This document shows positions 13,701 through 22,470 of a DNA stretch of 64,000 bases, piece after piece. Under the pieces are notes generated by a model. It was not told the DNA's origin. It searched no databases and worked only from the letters and a program-made list of their open reading frames with translations. Numbering within the stretch: the first letter of the stretch is position 1; the number at the start of each line of letters is the position of its first letter. Source of the DNA: Pisaster brevispinus (Eukaryota; Echinodermata; Asteroidea; Forcipulatida; Asteriidae). Location: contig JAMKCF010000008.1 in the NCBI GenBank assembly GCA_023634235.1, positions 18,939,000 through 19,002,999 of the forward strand, given 5' to 3'. The position numbers and the translations under genes were made by a program.

Positions 13701-16700
13701 GACATGAATCAAAATGAGAAGAACACTATCTACAGTTTCACATTTGGGCCGTTTTTGTATCAACCACTAAGAGAAGTTGTTTTTGTATTTATCAGTTTAA
13801 ATTAAAAATGAGGTGTTATTTTTCAAAAACACAAGACTGCCAGACTTGTACGGTTGTTAGTTTACTGGCTAAAACCAATGGCCACGGGCCTGCAGTCTTG
13901 TGTTTATTTTGAGCCCTGTAAAGGCAAGGTATACCGCAAGAAACACAATAAATCTGGGACCACTTTTCATCTGTCACATTAGCACCTTTTTCCAAAAATG
14001 CACCTGAAACCGTCCAAAAATGTTTGAACATGCAGGCTTATATACTGAAATTTTGTAATTTGATATTAAAAAATTCATAAGTTTTCAACCCTAACATTTC
14101 AATCAAAACAGTCACAAAAAAAATAGGTAACTTTGTCAATCCATTTCCGAATTTAAATATAATAAATAGATAAAATAAGTAAGCATAACAAAGATCAACA
14201 ACAAATGATCTTCATACTTAGCATTATAAGCCCACACGTCCATTCACACGTTGAAACACTTTGGGATGGTTTCACGTACTTAGAAAAAAAATCCCAACCA
14301 TTGGAAAACTTCTAAGGAGAAGAATGGAAAGTGGTTCCCTTTGTTGTGTTTTTCTTTCCAGGTATTGCAGGGAACAACTTTATTCAGCATTTTTGTATCT
14401 TTAGCAAAACATTTTGATTCAAGGAGCATTTTTTACATGTAAAGCACAGTGAATGCAAAGTAATGAGTTTTGAGCGGCACTTAATACATTTAATGTGCAC
14501 CCATTTTGCTATGACATTGTTAAAATTAGTTGGGTTATTAACTTAAAACATTTAGCAAACTTAAACCTTGACTTTAACTTTGTACAAAATCCAACAAACA
14601 ATCTGTACTCTGTGAATTGTTTTAATTTATTCAGATGATCAACAGCTTTCCCAGAAAAGAATCCAAGGTTTAATGACACTGGGTCATCCATTTATTTAAA
14701 ATGTAGACTCCAGTTACGAAGGACCCAGTCTCATAAAAGCAACAGATACACTCACAAAGATCATACTGGCACACAATGCTTATCATGTTTCCTGTGTGTG
14801 CCACAGCAAATATTACCTCAACTCATTATATAAAAGGTGGCCTGGTTAACACCATCACCTGTTTGAGTGGGAGTAATTTATTTCGCATTAACCACAACGG
14901 ATGTCTGACTAAACTCTAGTGGGTTCAAAATAAAATGTGCTGACCTAGTGGTGACCTTAAAAAAATTAGCCTGTTGTGATAGAGGGAGTACACTAGGGTC
15001 CAAAAAAGAATTCTGTATTACCGGTGCCCTGTAAAATGTGTATTTCTATGGGCTGTGTAGCAGGGCATAAGCGCAGATTTCCAGGGTAAGCAGCGCCATG
15101 AAATTGGGCCCATTATTTAGTCATAAATGAAAGTTATAAACACAATTTTGCCCCCCATGACTGGTACAAACAGTGGTTGTGATTGTACTTTATGTGAGTA
15201 GAGGTCGCCACATGGTCTGGAGATGAAGCTCCTTGAATATACATGATTTTAGAGGTTTAAAAACTCTACATCACAAACACAAGTAAACTCTTAGAGGTTT
15301 GGTCATAAAAAGGGGCTGTGTTTTTGTTGCCTGTTATGCAGCTTCATCTCTTTCAAGAAAATCTGAAAGTGACAGGAGTATCAGAGAAAAATCCTGACTA
15401 ATAGTTACAAAAAGAAAAGAAAGGGAAAAGCAATGGCAACGCCCCCCCAACCCGGATAAGCTAGTGGGGCCAATTGGCTTGTCTTTCACTGTCTCATTTT
15501 CAGCCCATATTTGATCAGCCCTGGGTGTTTTTCAAAACTGAATTAGCCCAGTCGGGCATCTCAGAGAGCATGTTGACTGGTGTGCAGGTATTTTGTTTTA
15601 ACCAGCATATTGGCCAGTGGGCGATCGTACAGGGACAACGAAACTCTAATAAATTAAGAACAAGAATTTGGGGCAATGAGTTTTCTTCAATTGATGTTTA
15701 TTTACCTGTATCTTCTTGTTGATATCGTTGCCTTGCCAGTTCTCTTCATGCTGTTTCAGTCTGTCCTTGATGGACTTAGCCATGGCGCCCACGCGTGGCT
15801 CAACCTTTTTGGGGCTGGATGGAACCGCATCATTCCCCGCACGCCTCCCGAAGAATGCCTTGACATCAGTGACACCCCCAGTGACTGCTTTGCCGTTTGC
15901 CACCGACCCGGTCGCCTGTTTCTTGAGGGCCTCCTTCGGCTGAGAAGCAAACTGCTTGGTTGGAGGCTTGTACTGAGTTGTAGTCGAGAAAGCGGGTGCT
16001 TCTCTTGGTTTAGGGACAGCCTGGTGCTGCTGTTGGCTAAGCTTCTGGAAATCCAACCTGGAGGGTTCTCTCTCACGAGACAAGGACACCTGGACTCTTT
16101 TCCTCGCCGGACTTGCTCCCGATAGAGCCCTCAGCTCAGCATGACCCTTCCCCATTGATGCATTGCTCACCCCAAGCCGAGATGCTGCGCTCTTGACTGG
16201 GCTGTTACTCTGCAGTGATCTCAACTCAGCCTTCCCTCCTGCGCTGCCGATCTTAGAACCGATCTTAGAACCAATCTGAGTTTGCTTCTTCGGGCTTCCT
16301 GCAGGGAGGGATCTCATCTGAGCCTTTCCCTGTCCGTTCCCAATGACGGTTTTCTCTTCTTCTTCTTCTTCCTCCTCCTCTTTCTCGTCTTGGAACATGA
16401 CGTTTCTTGCAGGTTTCTTAGGAGTGAGCTGTTGAGATACCACAGGGACCTCAGTCTTGACTTGGCTTCTGTAGTCCCGCTTTGGAGGAGGCTGATTCTG
16501 GGAGGGCTCCTCCACTGGTTTTGGTCGCTCCCACTTCCTTGTTGTTGGCTTCTCCTGTAAAATAAAAATACAACAATTATCAGGTCTGAAATTTAATCTA
16601 TGAGCGGGCAAGGCCATTTTTATTATTATTGCAAAGGGCACTTCCATTTGAAAACATTTAAGTCTAAGGGAAACTTTAAAAGGGGCATGGAGGCCAAGAT

Positions 16701-19700
16701 CAGGGCAACAGCAGCCGTGTCATCTGTGTAATTCCAGGCCAGCCCAGAATTAAAAAACAAAACAAAAAACAAACACATGATTTACCCAGTCAGTTTCCCT
16801 TGTGGTTTATTACTTTATATTTATTATTAAAAAGTCGCATCCCCTTAAGGTGATCCCATGGCTGCCGCTTCCCAGGTTGTATCGTAAACTTGGTTGTGAT
16901 CCCTGGCTACACGGCAGCTAACGGTTGAAAGGCTTCTGACTGGCACCCCCGAACAAAGATATTGACTAATAGGGAGACCGCCAACATAGGGCTGGATAGC
17001 TCAGTTGGTAGAGCGCTGGTACGTTAATCCGGAGGTCGTTGGTTCAAGTCCCGCTTCAGTAAATTTTTTCTTTGTTCAAAACCCAATTTATTAAAAAAAC
17101 ACATGAATACAAAATCTGGTAAATATCCCTGGCTTTCCTCTAAGTCTTTAGGGTTTTGCCGTGAGTATCTCTCTGTAAAACCAAACATCCTGTGACCAGG
17201 TTAATGAAACCAGGCATACCATCTCATTAGAGTCTGTAACATGTTTGCACTAAAGTTAATTTCATAAACCTTGAGGATTCTGACGGCTTTAGTTAAAAGT
17301 GTTTCCAGAAAAAGAAAAAAGGAAAAAACCGTCATACACAAACAAGCAAGTAGGTTAGAGGTCATTCAAAATTACAACCTTTTCACGGTCACACTGAGTA
17401 TGACGGGGAAGGGGTGGGAGACCATGTATGACTTTAACAGGTGTTTACAATTTTTAGGAAAAAAATGTTGACTTGGGGGGGGGGGGAAAGTAGTACTCTC
17501 TGTAAGAAAATTTTTGAAAACTTTGGATGGTCCTTGATGGACTCTCATGAATCACTGATTGGCAACATGAGACAAATCATAGGCCAGGAATTTTATCTTT
17601 GAGAGGGCAAGGCCATTTTCATTTTGCAAAGGGCTCTTCCATTTGGTAAATCTATGAGACACTTTTGAAGGGGCACCAAGGTCAAGACCTGGCCAGGGCA
17701 AACCGTGTAAGTCCAGGCCTGCTCTCACTCAGGTTCAAGTCTCTCACCTCTTTGTGGAGGTTATGTTTAGGGTGGTCCAAGTCATCCTCCCAGCTGTTGA
17801 TGCTGGCAGCCAGGGCTGCAAAGCGACCCTTCCTAGAGGAGGGTACTGCCGCAACAGGCTCCAGCTCAATCTCTCTCGGCCGTGGAGCTGGTACATTCTG
17901 AGGAGAGTCTAGTTCTGTCCCATCTATGATTGATAAAGGGTTGGGGGAGGGAGATGAGAAAGAGGAGGTTTAGAGAAACAAATTTGTTACCCGTTGTTTT
18001 TGTTGCATCTCAAGTGGAGCAGAACAAGAATCACTCATCAACATCGTTAGCCTTCTCCCTTAATAGTGGTCCCCTGGAAAAATGCCAGTTAAAACACCGG
18101 AGGATCAGTCAAAATTCTCTCCAAGTTGACCGGCTGGCTAGTTTAGCTTTGAAAAGTATCCTGATTTGATATGAACTATGGACTAGTGAAAAAGCTTGGG
18201 GACTAGTGACATAACAAGGTAACTGGTCTTGCTGGCTTGTCACTAAAAAAGTTAAGGGCAGACCCCACATTGATAACAAATGCAGGTTGATAGAAGGTTA
18301 CATTGACAAAGACTGCAGAAGTGCCTTTATTTGGCATTTCAAAAAGTACTTTTTTTTGTGTATTGTCACTTTCGTTTCTTTGACATAAATATGGCTGTCC
18401 ATTATTGATGGCAGACTTTTGAGACGAAAGTGGGCGACCCACTGATAATGACTGATGCTTTGTCAATCTCTTACTATTTAAAGTGTGTCAGCCAGTTGAT
18501 GGCTGGGTCCCTATTCTGATGAAGGACTGGCTGCAATGCCAGGTGTACGTACCTGCATCCCATTCTTTCCTCATGTCAGCAAGTTTGTTTATACGCGACC
18601 TGATGGAAGGAACAGCCGGGGTGTCTGGCTTCACATCATATCTCTGCAGAGTGGACTTCACTGGAGATGCTGTCATAACAAACACGTCAAGTTAAATCAT
18701 TTAAAGCTGCAATAAGATGCCTGTTTTTTGTTTTTAAATATAGAAAGACAGGGAGGGGTGTTTTTCCTCTGCTGATTTCTGTCATGAAAAGTGTATCAAA
18801 ATACTTATTTCAATGAGAACAAGATTGTTTTGAGGGTATTTTTGCCAGAGGTGATTTGAATTGGCCAAAAGAGGAGATCTGTCTCCCTTTTCAAAAAAAA
18901 AAAAAAAAAAAAAAAAAAAGGCTTTGTGCTACCATTTATGGTGTTACAATTTTACTAGTCTTCATTCTAGTTGAAAGCCAAATAGGGCTCAAGGGTAATG
19001 ACATGCTCACCTGCTCGTCGGACTTTCTTCTCTTCATTTTCGTCATAGTTTGAGTCAGTGAGAGGGGTCCGTCTCTTGCGAGGGGATACTTTGTTCATCT
19101 TCTTGGCCAGATTCTCACTCCTTGCCCTGGTTCTCTCCAGGAGACTCTAAAAACACATGAATGGAATTGGATGCATGAAACATAGCTGTGAATTTTGCCT
19201 CATACACATGTAGTCATGAAGGTCAAAATTTAGAAAAAAGGAGTGCAGTGCGTCAGTTATTGGGTCTAGGCTAGCCCAGCTGTCGATTTCACCAAACTCT
19301 TCCTAACTTAGGATTAATCTTAGGACTTAGGACGAGTCCCAGCCTTGCACTGTAACATGCAAACCTTAAGATTAATCCTAAGTTAGGACTAGTTACTCGT
19401 CCTAACTCGAGATAGGATTAATCCTAGCGTTTCGTGAAATCGGCTGCTGGTACCTAGTGGTAGGATGTCAGTGTCTGTCACAGATCCACGCTTCCGTTTT
19501 AAACATACATTGAAGATGTACCAATTGACACGGGAGCAACTGTACGCATGCGCGAAAATGCATAGCAACCCCATCGACTTCCAGGTGTCAATAGCTTGAA
19601 GTGCAAGCAAGTGTAGTATCATTGCAAGGAAGACTGTCTCTGTTTAACTGCTCACAATTTTTCCCGCCAGCTGGCCAGTCATCAGGTCATGCCAGATCGA

Positions 19701-21729
19701 TTGTTAACACGAATATTTCATTGTAAAAGAAAGAAGTTCTATAAAACGGATTCTCAAAACACAAATCCATGAAAATGGTTGTTGATGAAAAAAGGATTAT
19801 TAAGGGCAGAAATTAGGTGTGTGTGTGTGTGTTGTTGGGTTTTTTTTTATGCTACGAAAATTGTGTGCAAAATACATGTGGGCTAGTGAAAAAACTTGCG
19901 GGCGACCCAAAATTTTGGTTGACTCGTACGGCGGGCGAGTGAAAAAAAAAGTTAAGGGAAACTCCTGGCATGCATTAATTTAATGTGCGTCAGCATGGTG
20001 GATGTTGGACACTTCGTACCTTTGCCACTTCGTACCCTGGACACTTCGTACCTTCGGGACACTTCGTACCGTAACCAAATTGGTCACTTCGTACCGCGGG
20101 AGGGGTACGAAGTGACCATCAGCTGAGTCACTTCGTACCTTCAGCCGAGTCACTTCGTACCTTCAGTAAAATGTGTAATTCCTTAATAAGGATATAATTT
20201 TCGTTGAGATACAAAATAATACTTAATGAATTGTCATTTTGTTTAATTATTTGAATGTCCTTTTTAATGTGAAATGTGATTACTTAACTTATGTTATCTA
20301 ACTAAAAAAATCTTTAAATTACCTTTATTTTGACCGTATTTTGTATATTTTTTGTTCTTGTGTACCATTATCTCGGCACGCAATATTTTCTACCCCATAC
20401 CTTTATTTTGTCCGTATTTTGTCATTTTTGTGTTTGTATGTATCATTATCTCGGCACGCAAATTTGATATGGAATACTTTCCAGCTGTAGCTTTTAATGA
20501 AATTGATGTAAAAGTGTACTGGTTGTTTTTGTATTTAATTTGGTTCATTCTCTCGGCATGTAAATATGCTATTGAATACTATCAATTTTTTTAAAAATAC
20601 ATAATGAATTGTCATTTTGTTTAATTGTGAAATTGTTTTTGTTGTGAAATGTGAATACTTTTATTTAAAATACATTTGTTTTGTTCGTATTTTGTAAACT
20701 CAATTTGTTTGTTTCTTACGTCTCATTATCTCTGCACATAAAAATGATATTGAATCCTGAAGGTACGAAGTGTCTCGTGAGAAGGTACGAAGTGTCCAAG
20801 GTACGAAGTGTCCAAAGTCACTTCGCACCTTGAAAAGGTACGAAGTGTCCAGGGTACGAAGTGGCAAAGGTACGAAGTGTCCTGACACCAGCATGGTCAG
20901 TGCGTACGTGGAGGTTTCACATACGATGTAAATACTAAATGAATACAGATGAGGTTTATAATTATAGTTAATAAGTTATACAGAAACTTGGAAAGTTACC
21001 AGACGTCAATTTCCATTTTATTTTCAAAAATATGTCACCCACAAAGTCATGAAGTCCCCAAACAAAGGATTAAAATTAACCATTCTATTTCTAAACCCAG
21101 CAGGCATATGGAGTTCTGGGCATGGACGGAGTTCTGGCACAAGGAAATAATATATATCAATATATCATATGTGGGAAAAATTTCCGTATCCTGCCACCAC
21201 TTTTTCACTCATTTTTACCCAAAGGAATATCTCATTTGAGTAAATTAGATACTATTTTATTTCATAACGAATGAAAAAGGCTGGATACGGGGATTTTTTT
21301 CAAAACAGTTTAACACAAACTTTTCTGCATATTTTATTTTATCCCGATCATGATCTGACAATGACAGGTAAAAATATGAAAAGTTGTTACAAATGACAGA
21401 AATTTGTTCGCAATGGTATGGAACATCATACAGTCATGACAGTAATCTATAGGTCTAGGCAGTCTAGGAGACTTCTGACTTAATGTCGTAAATGATAAAC
21501 TACAAAATTAATGAAATACAATGTCAATAATATTGCAATAATTCATTGTACATGTTATGATCATGTTGTATACAAATTACAACCGGAAAATAGTTATTCT
21601 TGAAATTGAATCTTGATTTAAATTTTTAACTTGGTTTATTTCTAATATTTGTAACCAATACATGAACAAATAAATTTCTACTAAAGCCTGAAATATTTTT
21701 CAATACTTTACCTCTGTGAATGGATCCAT
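1640..21729 (-). CDS. ANLN: anillin, complete gene, 17 coding exons
   Basis: Anillin is the cytokinetic-ring scaffold linking RhoA, F-actin, myosin II, septins and membrane phosphoinositides. The 17 joined exons total 3408 nt (1135 residues plus stop; human 1124) with compatible phases and GT-AG introns throughout. Visible landmarks: MDPFTE start identical to human; basic [13 protein letters not shown] segment (7-20); [15 protein letters not shown] motif (about 125-140); proline/basic middle with a poly-Glu run (208-216); two further acidic tracts (about 517-526 and 586-607); anillin homology region from about 733 ([34 protein letters not shown]); PH domain from about 990 to 1120 ([25 protein letters not shown]). 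Exons on the plus strand: 21712-21729, 19011-19146, 18553-18669, 17748-17923, 15706-16554, 11618-11716, 9956-10265, 8993-9243, 8207-8446, 7517-7652, 6896-7075, 5960-6083, 5686-5821, 4915-5046, 4022-4216, 2591-2772, 1640-1766. It is divergent from GINS2. Exon boundaries are my inference from homology and splice sites. Confidence 0.96.
2591..2772 (-). CDS. ANLN: ANLN coding exon 16 (PH domain)
   Basis: Encodes [13 protein letters not shown] and [16 protein letters not shown], matching human GRINLANCTSRQI and FCARRNTFELITVRPQ. Exits in phase 2 at GTAAGT. Confidence 0.95.
2948..3225 (+). repeat. dispersed repeat, about 280 bp, copy 1
   Basis: Matches 36068-36350 along its length: TCAGGGATGA, CTGTGCATCACCAGAAACAC, CACAATGTGGAC, TTTCAAGAAAATTTGA and AAAAATCCTGA occur in the same order. 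A fragment is at about 15335-15400. No coding capacity or clear termini. Confidence 0.7.
3761..3889. mobile_element. GGTTTGCGGTA hairpin MITE
   Basis: 129-bp long hairpin. Left arm AGGTGAGGTTTGCGGTAACA and ATCTCTTTTGA; right arm CTCAAAAGAGAT and CTACCGCAAACCTCACCT. Fragments of the same family at 4276-4345 and 23690-23805. Confidence 0.75.
4022..4216 (-). CDS. ANLN: ANLN coding exon 15 (PH domain start)
   Basis: Encodes [18 protein letters not shown], then [20 protein letters not shown] and SYWKYPDD, the first strands of the PH domain, nearly identical to human. 65 codons, phase 0/0. Confidence 0.96.
4915..5046 (-). CDS. ANLN: ANLN coding exon 14
   Basis: Encodes [20 protein letters not shown] and the following strands, aligned with human [20 protein letters not shown]. 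44 codons, phase 0/0. Confidence 0.93.
5205..5465 (+). mobile_element. composite tRNA-derived SINE, family T1
   Basis: Shares with 16870-17095 an upstream block (TGGCTACATGGCAGTTGC, CTGACTGGCACCCC, AACAAAGATATTGAC, TAGGGAGAC) followed by a tRNA-like part (TAGCTCAGTTGGTAGAGCGC) and a TTCTTTGTTCAA tail. The anticodon region of this copy is degraded. Confidence 0.7.
5686..5821 (-). CDS. ANLN: ANLN coding exon 13
   Basis: Encodes [17 protein letters not shown], matching human DFEINIEVYSLVQKK, followed by [14 protein letters not shown]. Exits in phase 0 at GTGAGT. Confidence 0.93.
5960..6083 (-). CDS. ANLN: ANLN coding exon 12
   Basis: Encodes [20 protein letters not shown], corresponding to human NYYYLIILKAGAENMVAT, a C2-like beta-sheet segment of the homology domain. 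Exits in phase 2 at GTAAGT. Confidence 0.93.
6896..7075 (-). CDS. ANLN: ANLN coding exon 11
   Basis: Continues the anillin homology region: [15 protein letters not shown], then [20 protein letters not shown], which aligns with human GSVTLSEIRLPLKADFVCS. Exits in phase 1 at GTAAGA. Confidence 0.94.
7188..7485. mobile_element. GGGCCC hairpin MITE, expanded interior
   Basis: Begins GGCCAATTTCATAGAACTGC and ends AAGCAGCTCTATGGAATTGG plus GC, about 295 bp apart. The extra interior suggests a secondary insertion or a variant subfamily. It lies between ANLN exons 10 and 11. Confidence 0.65.
7517..7652 (-). CDS. ANLN: ANLN coding exon 10 (start of anillin homology region)
   Basis: Encodes [20 protein letters not shown] and [10 protein letters not shown], clearly the human MQQTVIYQASQALN...[14 protein letters not shown] helices. 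This is the N-terminal, Rho-binding part of the anillin homology domain. Exits in phase 1. Confidence 0.94.
7772..8187. mobile_element. AAACCTTGG-type TIR element with nested insert
   Basis: Ends CTAGGGCCTTTTCCAAACCT and AAGGTTTGAAAAAGGCCCCC (then TAG) belong to the 28486-28634 family, but 416 bp apart. The extra interior has its own inverted-looking ends (GTGTCTGCACACTTC near the left, GGATCCGCAGAAACCC near the right), suggesting a second element inserted inside the first. It ends only 20 bp from ANLN exon 9. Confidence 0.6.
8207..8446 (-). CDS. ANLN: ANLN coding exon 9
   Basis: 80 codons, phase 0/0, with [14 protein letters not shown] matching the human RDLLYSIDAYRSQR segment just upstream of the anillin homology domain. 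The donor is GTCAGG, weaker than the others, but the phase fits the next exon. Confidence 0.9.
8993..9243 (-). CDS. ANLN: ANLN coding exon 8 (hexamer-encoded acidic tract)
   Basis: Residues about 569-652. The Asp/Glu tract is encoded by a run of related GATGAA-type hexamers around 9118-9185, so its length may vary between alleles. It is followed by [19 protein letters not shown]. Human anillin has acidic DDDDIN and DVLEEGELD sequence in the same relative position. Confidence 0.91.
9660..9915 (+). repeat. dispersed repeat, copy 2 of 2
   Basis: Copy of 380-610, in ANLN intron 7 next to exon 7. The shared blocks are interrupted by a poly-T run. Confidence 0.6.
9956..10265 (-). CDS. ANLN: ANLN coding exon 7
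   Basis: Residues about 466-568. It contains many acidic residues, a [13 protein letters not shown] tract and a Pro-rich stretch ([12 protein letters not shown]). It starts PKPRVTITA after a TTAG acceptor and leaves in phase 1 at GTGAGT. Confidence 0.92.
10266..11617 (-). other. ANLN intron 6
   Basis: 1.35 kb with no gene recognised. AT-rich; no strong repeat boundary seen apart from short fragments. Confidence 0.45.
11618..11716 (-). CDS. ANLN: ANLN coding exon 6
   Basis: 33 codons in phase 0/0, starting [20 protein letters not shown], a predicted helix matching human QERQKELACLRGRFDK. Donor GTAAGT. Confidence 0.91.
13617..13918. mobile_element. CAGGGCTC-ended TIR element
   Basis: 302 bp, CAGGGCTC at the left and GAGCCCTG at the right, flanked on both sides by TAAAG (13612-13616, 13919-13923). 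Weaker inverted similarity continues inside (AAGACTGCAGGGC against GGCCTGCAGTCTTG). Confidence 0.65.
15040..15113. mobile_element. half copy of GGGCCC hairpin family
   Basis: Single arm ending AGCGCCATGAAATTGGGCCC with GGGTAAGC and GGGCATAAGCGC just inside. Confidence 0.5.
15706..16554 (-). CDS. ANLN: ANLN coding exon 5 (large central exon)
   Basis: 283 codons, residues 150-432, mostly low-complexity and probably disordered. It has a Pro-rich start, a nine-Glu run at 208-216, a short IGSK tandem near 244-254, and three copies of a 13-residue G-[KH]-A-[EQ]-[LM]-R-[SA]-L-x3-S-P motif at 225, 256 and 286. The C-terminal part ([14 protein letters not shown]) continues in exon 6 as [14 protein letters not shown], resembling the human segment TKAIQERL...QERQKELACLRGRF in the myosin/actin-binding half. 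Confidence 0.94.
16590..16745 (+). repeat. GCAAGGCCATTTT dispersed repeat
   Basis: Next to ANLN exon 5. GGGCAAGGCCATTTTTATT, GCAAAGGGCACTTCCATTTG and AATTCCAGGCC at the end. Confidence 0.65.
16870..17095 (+). mobile_element. composite tRNA-derived SINE, family T1
   Basis: Best-preserved copy. Upstream block, tRNA-like domain (box A TAGCTCAGTTGGTAGAGCGC, box B GGTTCAAGTCC) and TTTGTTCAA tail. The RNA polymerase III-type promoter is internal, with about 110 bp of repeat lying upstream of it. Confidence 0.75.
17585..17722 (+). repeat. GCAAGGCCATTTT dispersed repeat
   Basis: About 140 bp with GAGGGCAAGGCCATTTTC, TTGCAAAGGGC, CTTCCATTTGG and GGGGCACCAAGGTCAAG in order. Further copies at 16590-16745, 39707-39860 and 45412-45480 (same orientation), 25095-25225 and 3530-3630 (opposite). 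Confidence 0.7.
17748..17923 (-). CDS. ANLN: ANLN coding exon 4
   Basis: Encodes residues about 91-149 with [19 protein letters not shown], the counterpart of human GRLANLAATICSWEDDVNH. Exits in phase 0 at GTGAGA. Confidence 0.93.
18553..18669 (-). CDS. ANLN: ANLN coding exon 3
   Basis: Encodes residues about 52-90, ending [15 protein letters not shown], which matches human VKTRMQKLAEQRRRWD. Enters and exits in phase 1; donor GTACGT. Confidence 0.92.
19011..19146 (-). CDS. ANLN: ANLN coding exon 2
   Basis: Encodes residues 7-51, [17 protein letters not shown] followed by a basic segment (SPRKRRTPL) that could act in nuclear import. It aligns directly with human [13 protein letters not shown]. 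Exits in phase 1 at a GTGAGC donor. Confidence 0.93.
19279..19448. mobile_element. TCGATTTCAC hairpin MITE, second copy
   Basis: About 170 bp from GCTGTCGATTTCACCAAA to TTTCGTGAAATCGGCTG, with CCTAACTTAGGATTAATC blocks inside, clearly related to 60053-60193. Confidence 0.75.
20007..20882. mobile_element. TIR element with perfect 48-bp ends and CACTTCGTACC repeats
   Basis: Bases 20007-20054 and 20835-20882 are perfect inverted repeats of 48 bp, starting GGACACTTCGTACC. Each end is itself built from several copies of the CACTTCGTACC motif; counting both orientations there are about 15. The interior is AT-rich, with repeated blocks containing TCTCGGCACGCAA and related forms. No transposase frame, so non-autonomous. 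A 9-bp direct repeat CAGCATGGT occurs just outside (19991-19999 and 20889-20897) and may be the target duplication. Confidence 0.8.
21712..21729 (-). CDS. ANLN: ANLN coding exon 1 (micro-exon, MDPFTE)
   Basis: Only 18 coding nt, encoding the hexapeptide that also starts human anillin, then a GTAAAG donor in phase 0. The remainder of the exon is 5' UTR in the divergent promoter gap. Confidence 0.92.
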
Positions 21730-22265
21730 CAAAAGTTATTTCTTTTTCTAAAAAACGAATACAAAAGAATGAAAACGGTGACTGTCGTTAACAAACGTCG
21801 AGCAGCGCACCGGCGGCAGTTTCTGTCTGTTATTTTTAAATTGAATGCGCATTTAAGGACAATGCATCATGGGAAATATTTAGTCTCTTTCAAACAATAG
21901 TTAGTTACGTTAGCTTAAAATTGCATTTTTCTTAAAATTAAATGAAATTGACACCTAAACAACCTGTTTAAATTTATTTTGTTTATAATTTGTCTATATT
22001 TTTTTAATTTTACAACAATATTAGGGGGGAAATTTCCTCAATAACCGATAACACTATTATGTTTCTGAAATGAAATGAAATGAGTTCAAAGGTCATTCCT
22101 GTCATGTGCACAAAACAAGATCAGCGCGCCAAGTTGCAATTTTTGTTGGGAAATTCGTACGATGGAAATTATTGTAAATTAATATTAAATATATGTCTAA
22201 AGAAAACTGAAATAAATTGTATTGGTGCATGTAATGATAGCTCACCGATTTCAATTTTAACAATG
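21730..22265. promoter_or_regulatory. divergent ANLN/GINS2 promoter region
   Basis: Only 536 bp separates the ANLN and GINS2 start codons, which point away from each other, so both 5' UTRs and core promoters must lie here. Visible motifs: an E2F-like site CTTGGCGCGC (minus strand, 22124-22133), two CHR-like TTCAAA elements (TTTGAA on the other strand) at 21889-21894 and 22085-22090, and a GC-rich CACCGGCGGC patch near 21809. No TATA box at a convincing position. E2F and CHR elements are established drivers of cell-cycle genes such as these; their use here is inferred. Confidence 0.6.
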
Positions 22266-22470
22266 ATGGACTCGGCAGAAGTAGAGTTTTTGGCCGAGAA
22301 ACAGATGGTTACGGTCGTTCCGAATTTCTCCCACGACGAGGTGTTCTTGATCGGGGGGAGCGTGGGGCCTTTCAACGCGGGGCTCCCGGTGGAAGTGCCG
22401 CTGTGGATGGCGGTCAACTTAAAACAGCGACAGAAGTGTAGAATACAACCGCCAGATTGGATGGATATTG
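22266..22470 (+). CDS. GINS2: GINS2 coding exon 1
   Basis: Residues 1-68 and the first base of codon 69; ends WMDI before a GTAGGA donor. Confidence 0.95.

Larger units (their letters stand above)
11717..15705 (-). other. ANLN intron 5 (4.0 kb)
   Basis: Between ANLN exons 5 and 6. Mostly AT-rich sequence without recognised genes. It holds a CAGGGCTC-ended element (13617-13918), a half copy of the GGGCCC MITE (15040-15113) and a fragment (about 15335-15400) of the 290-bp repeat family. Confidence 0.55.
19147..21711 (-). other. ANLN intron 1 (2.6 kb)
   Basis: Separates the 18-nt coding part of exon 1 from exon 2. It contains an ATTTCAC-type hairpin element (19279-19448) and the GGACACTTCGTACC element (20007-20882). 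The remaining roughly 0.8 kb next to exon 1 is AT-rich with no recognised motif. Confidence 0.6.

Noticed and set aside
20007..20882. CRISPR-like array of CACTTCGTACC units
   Set aside because: Repeats are short, irregularly spaced, in both orientations and confined to inverted ends, in a eukaryotic intron. It is a transposon-end structure.
22080..22265. In-frame N-terminal extension of GINS2 from an upstream ATG (about 62 residues)
   Set aside because: The family begins MD-x-AEVEF, the ATG at 22266 has A at -3 and G at +4, and the upstream part has no similarity to known GINS2. Kept as 5' UTR or promoter.
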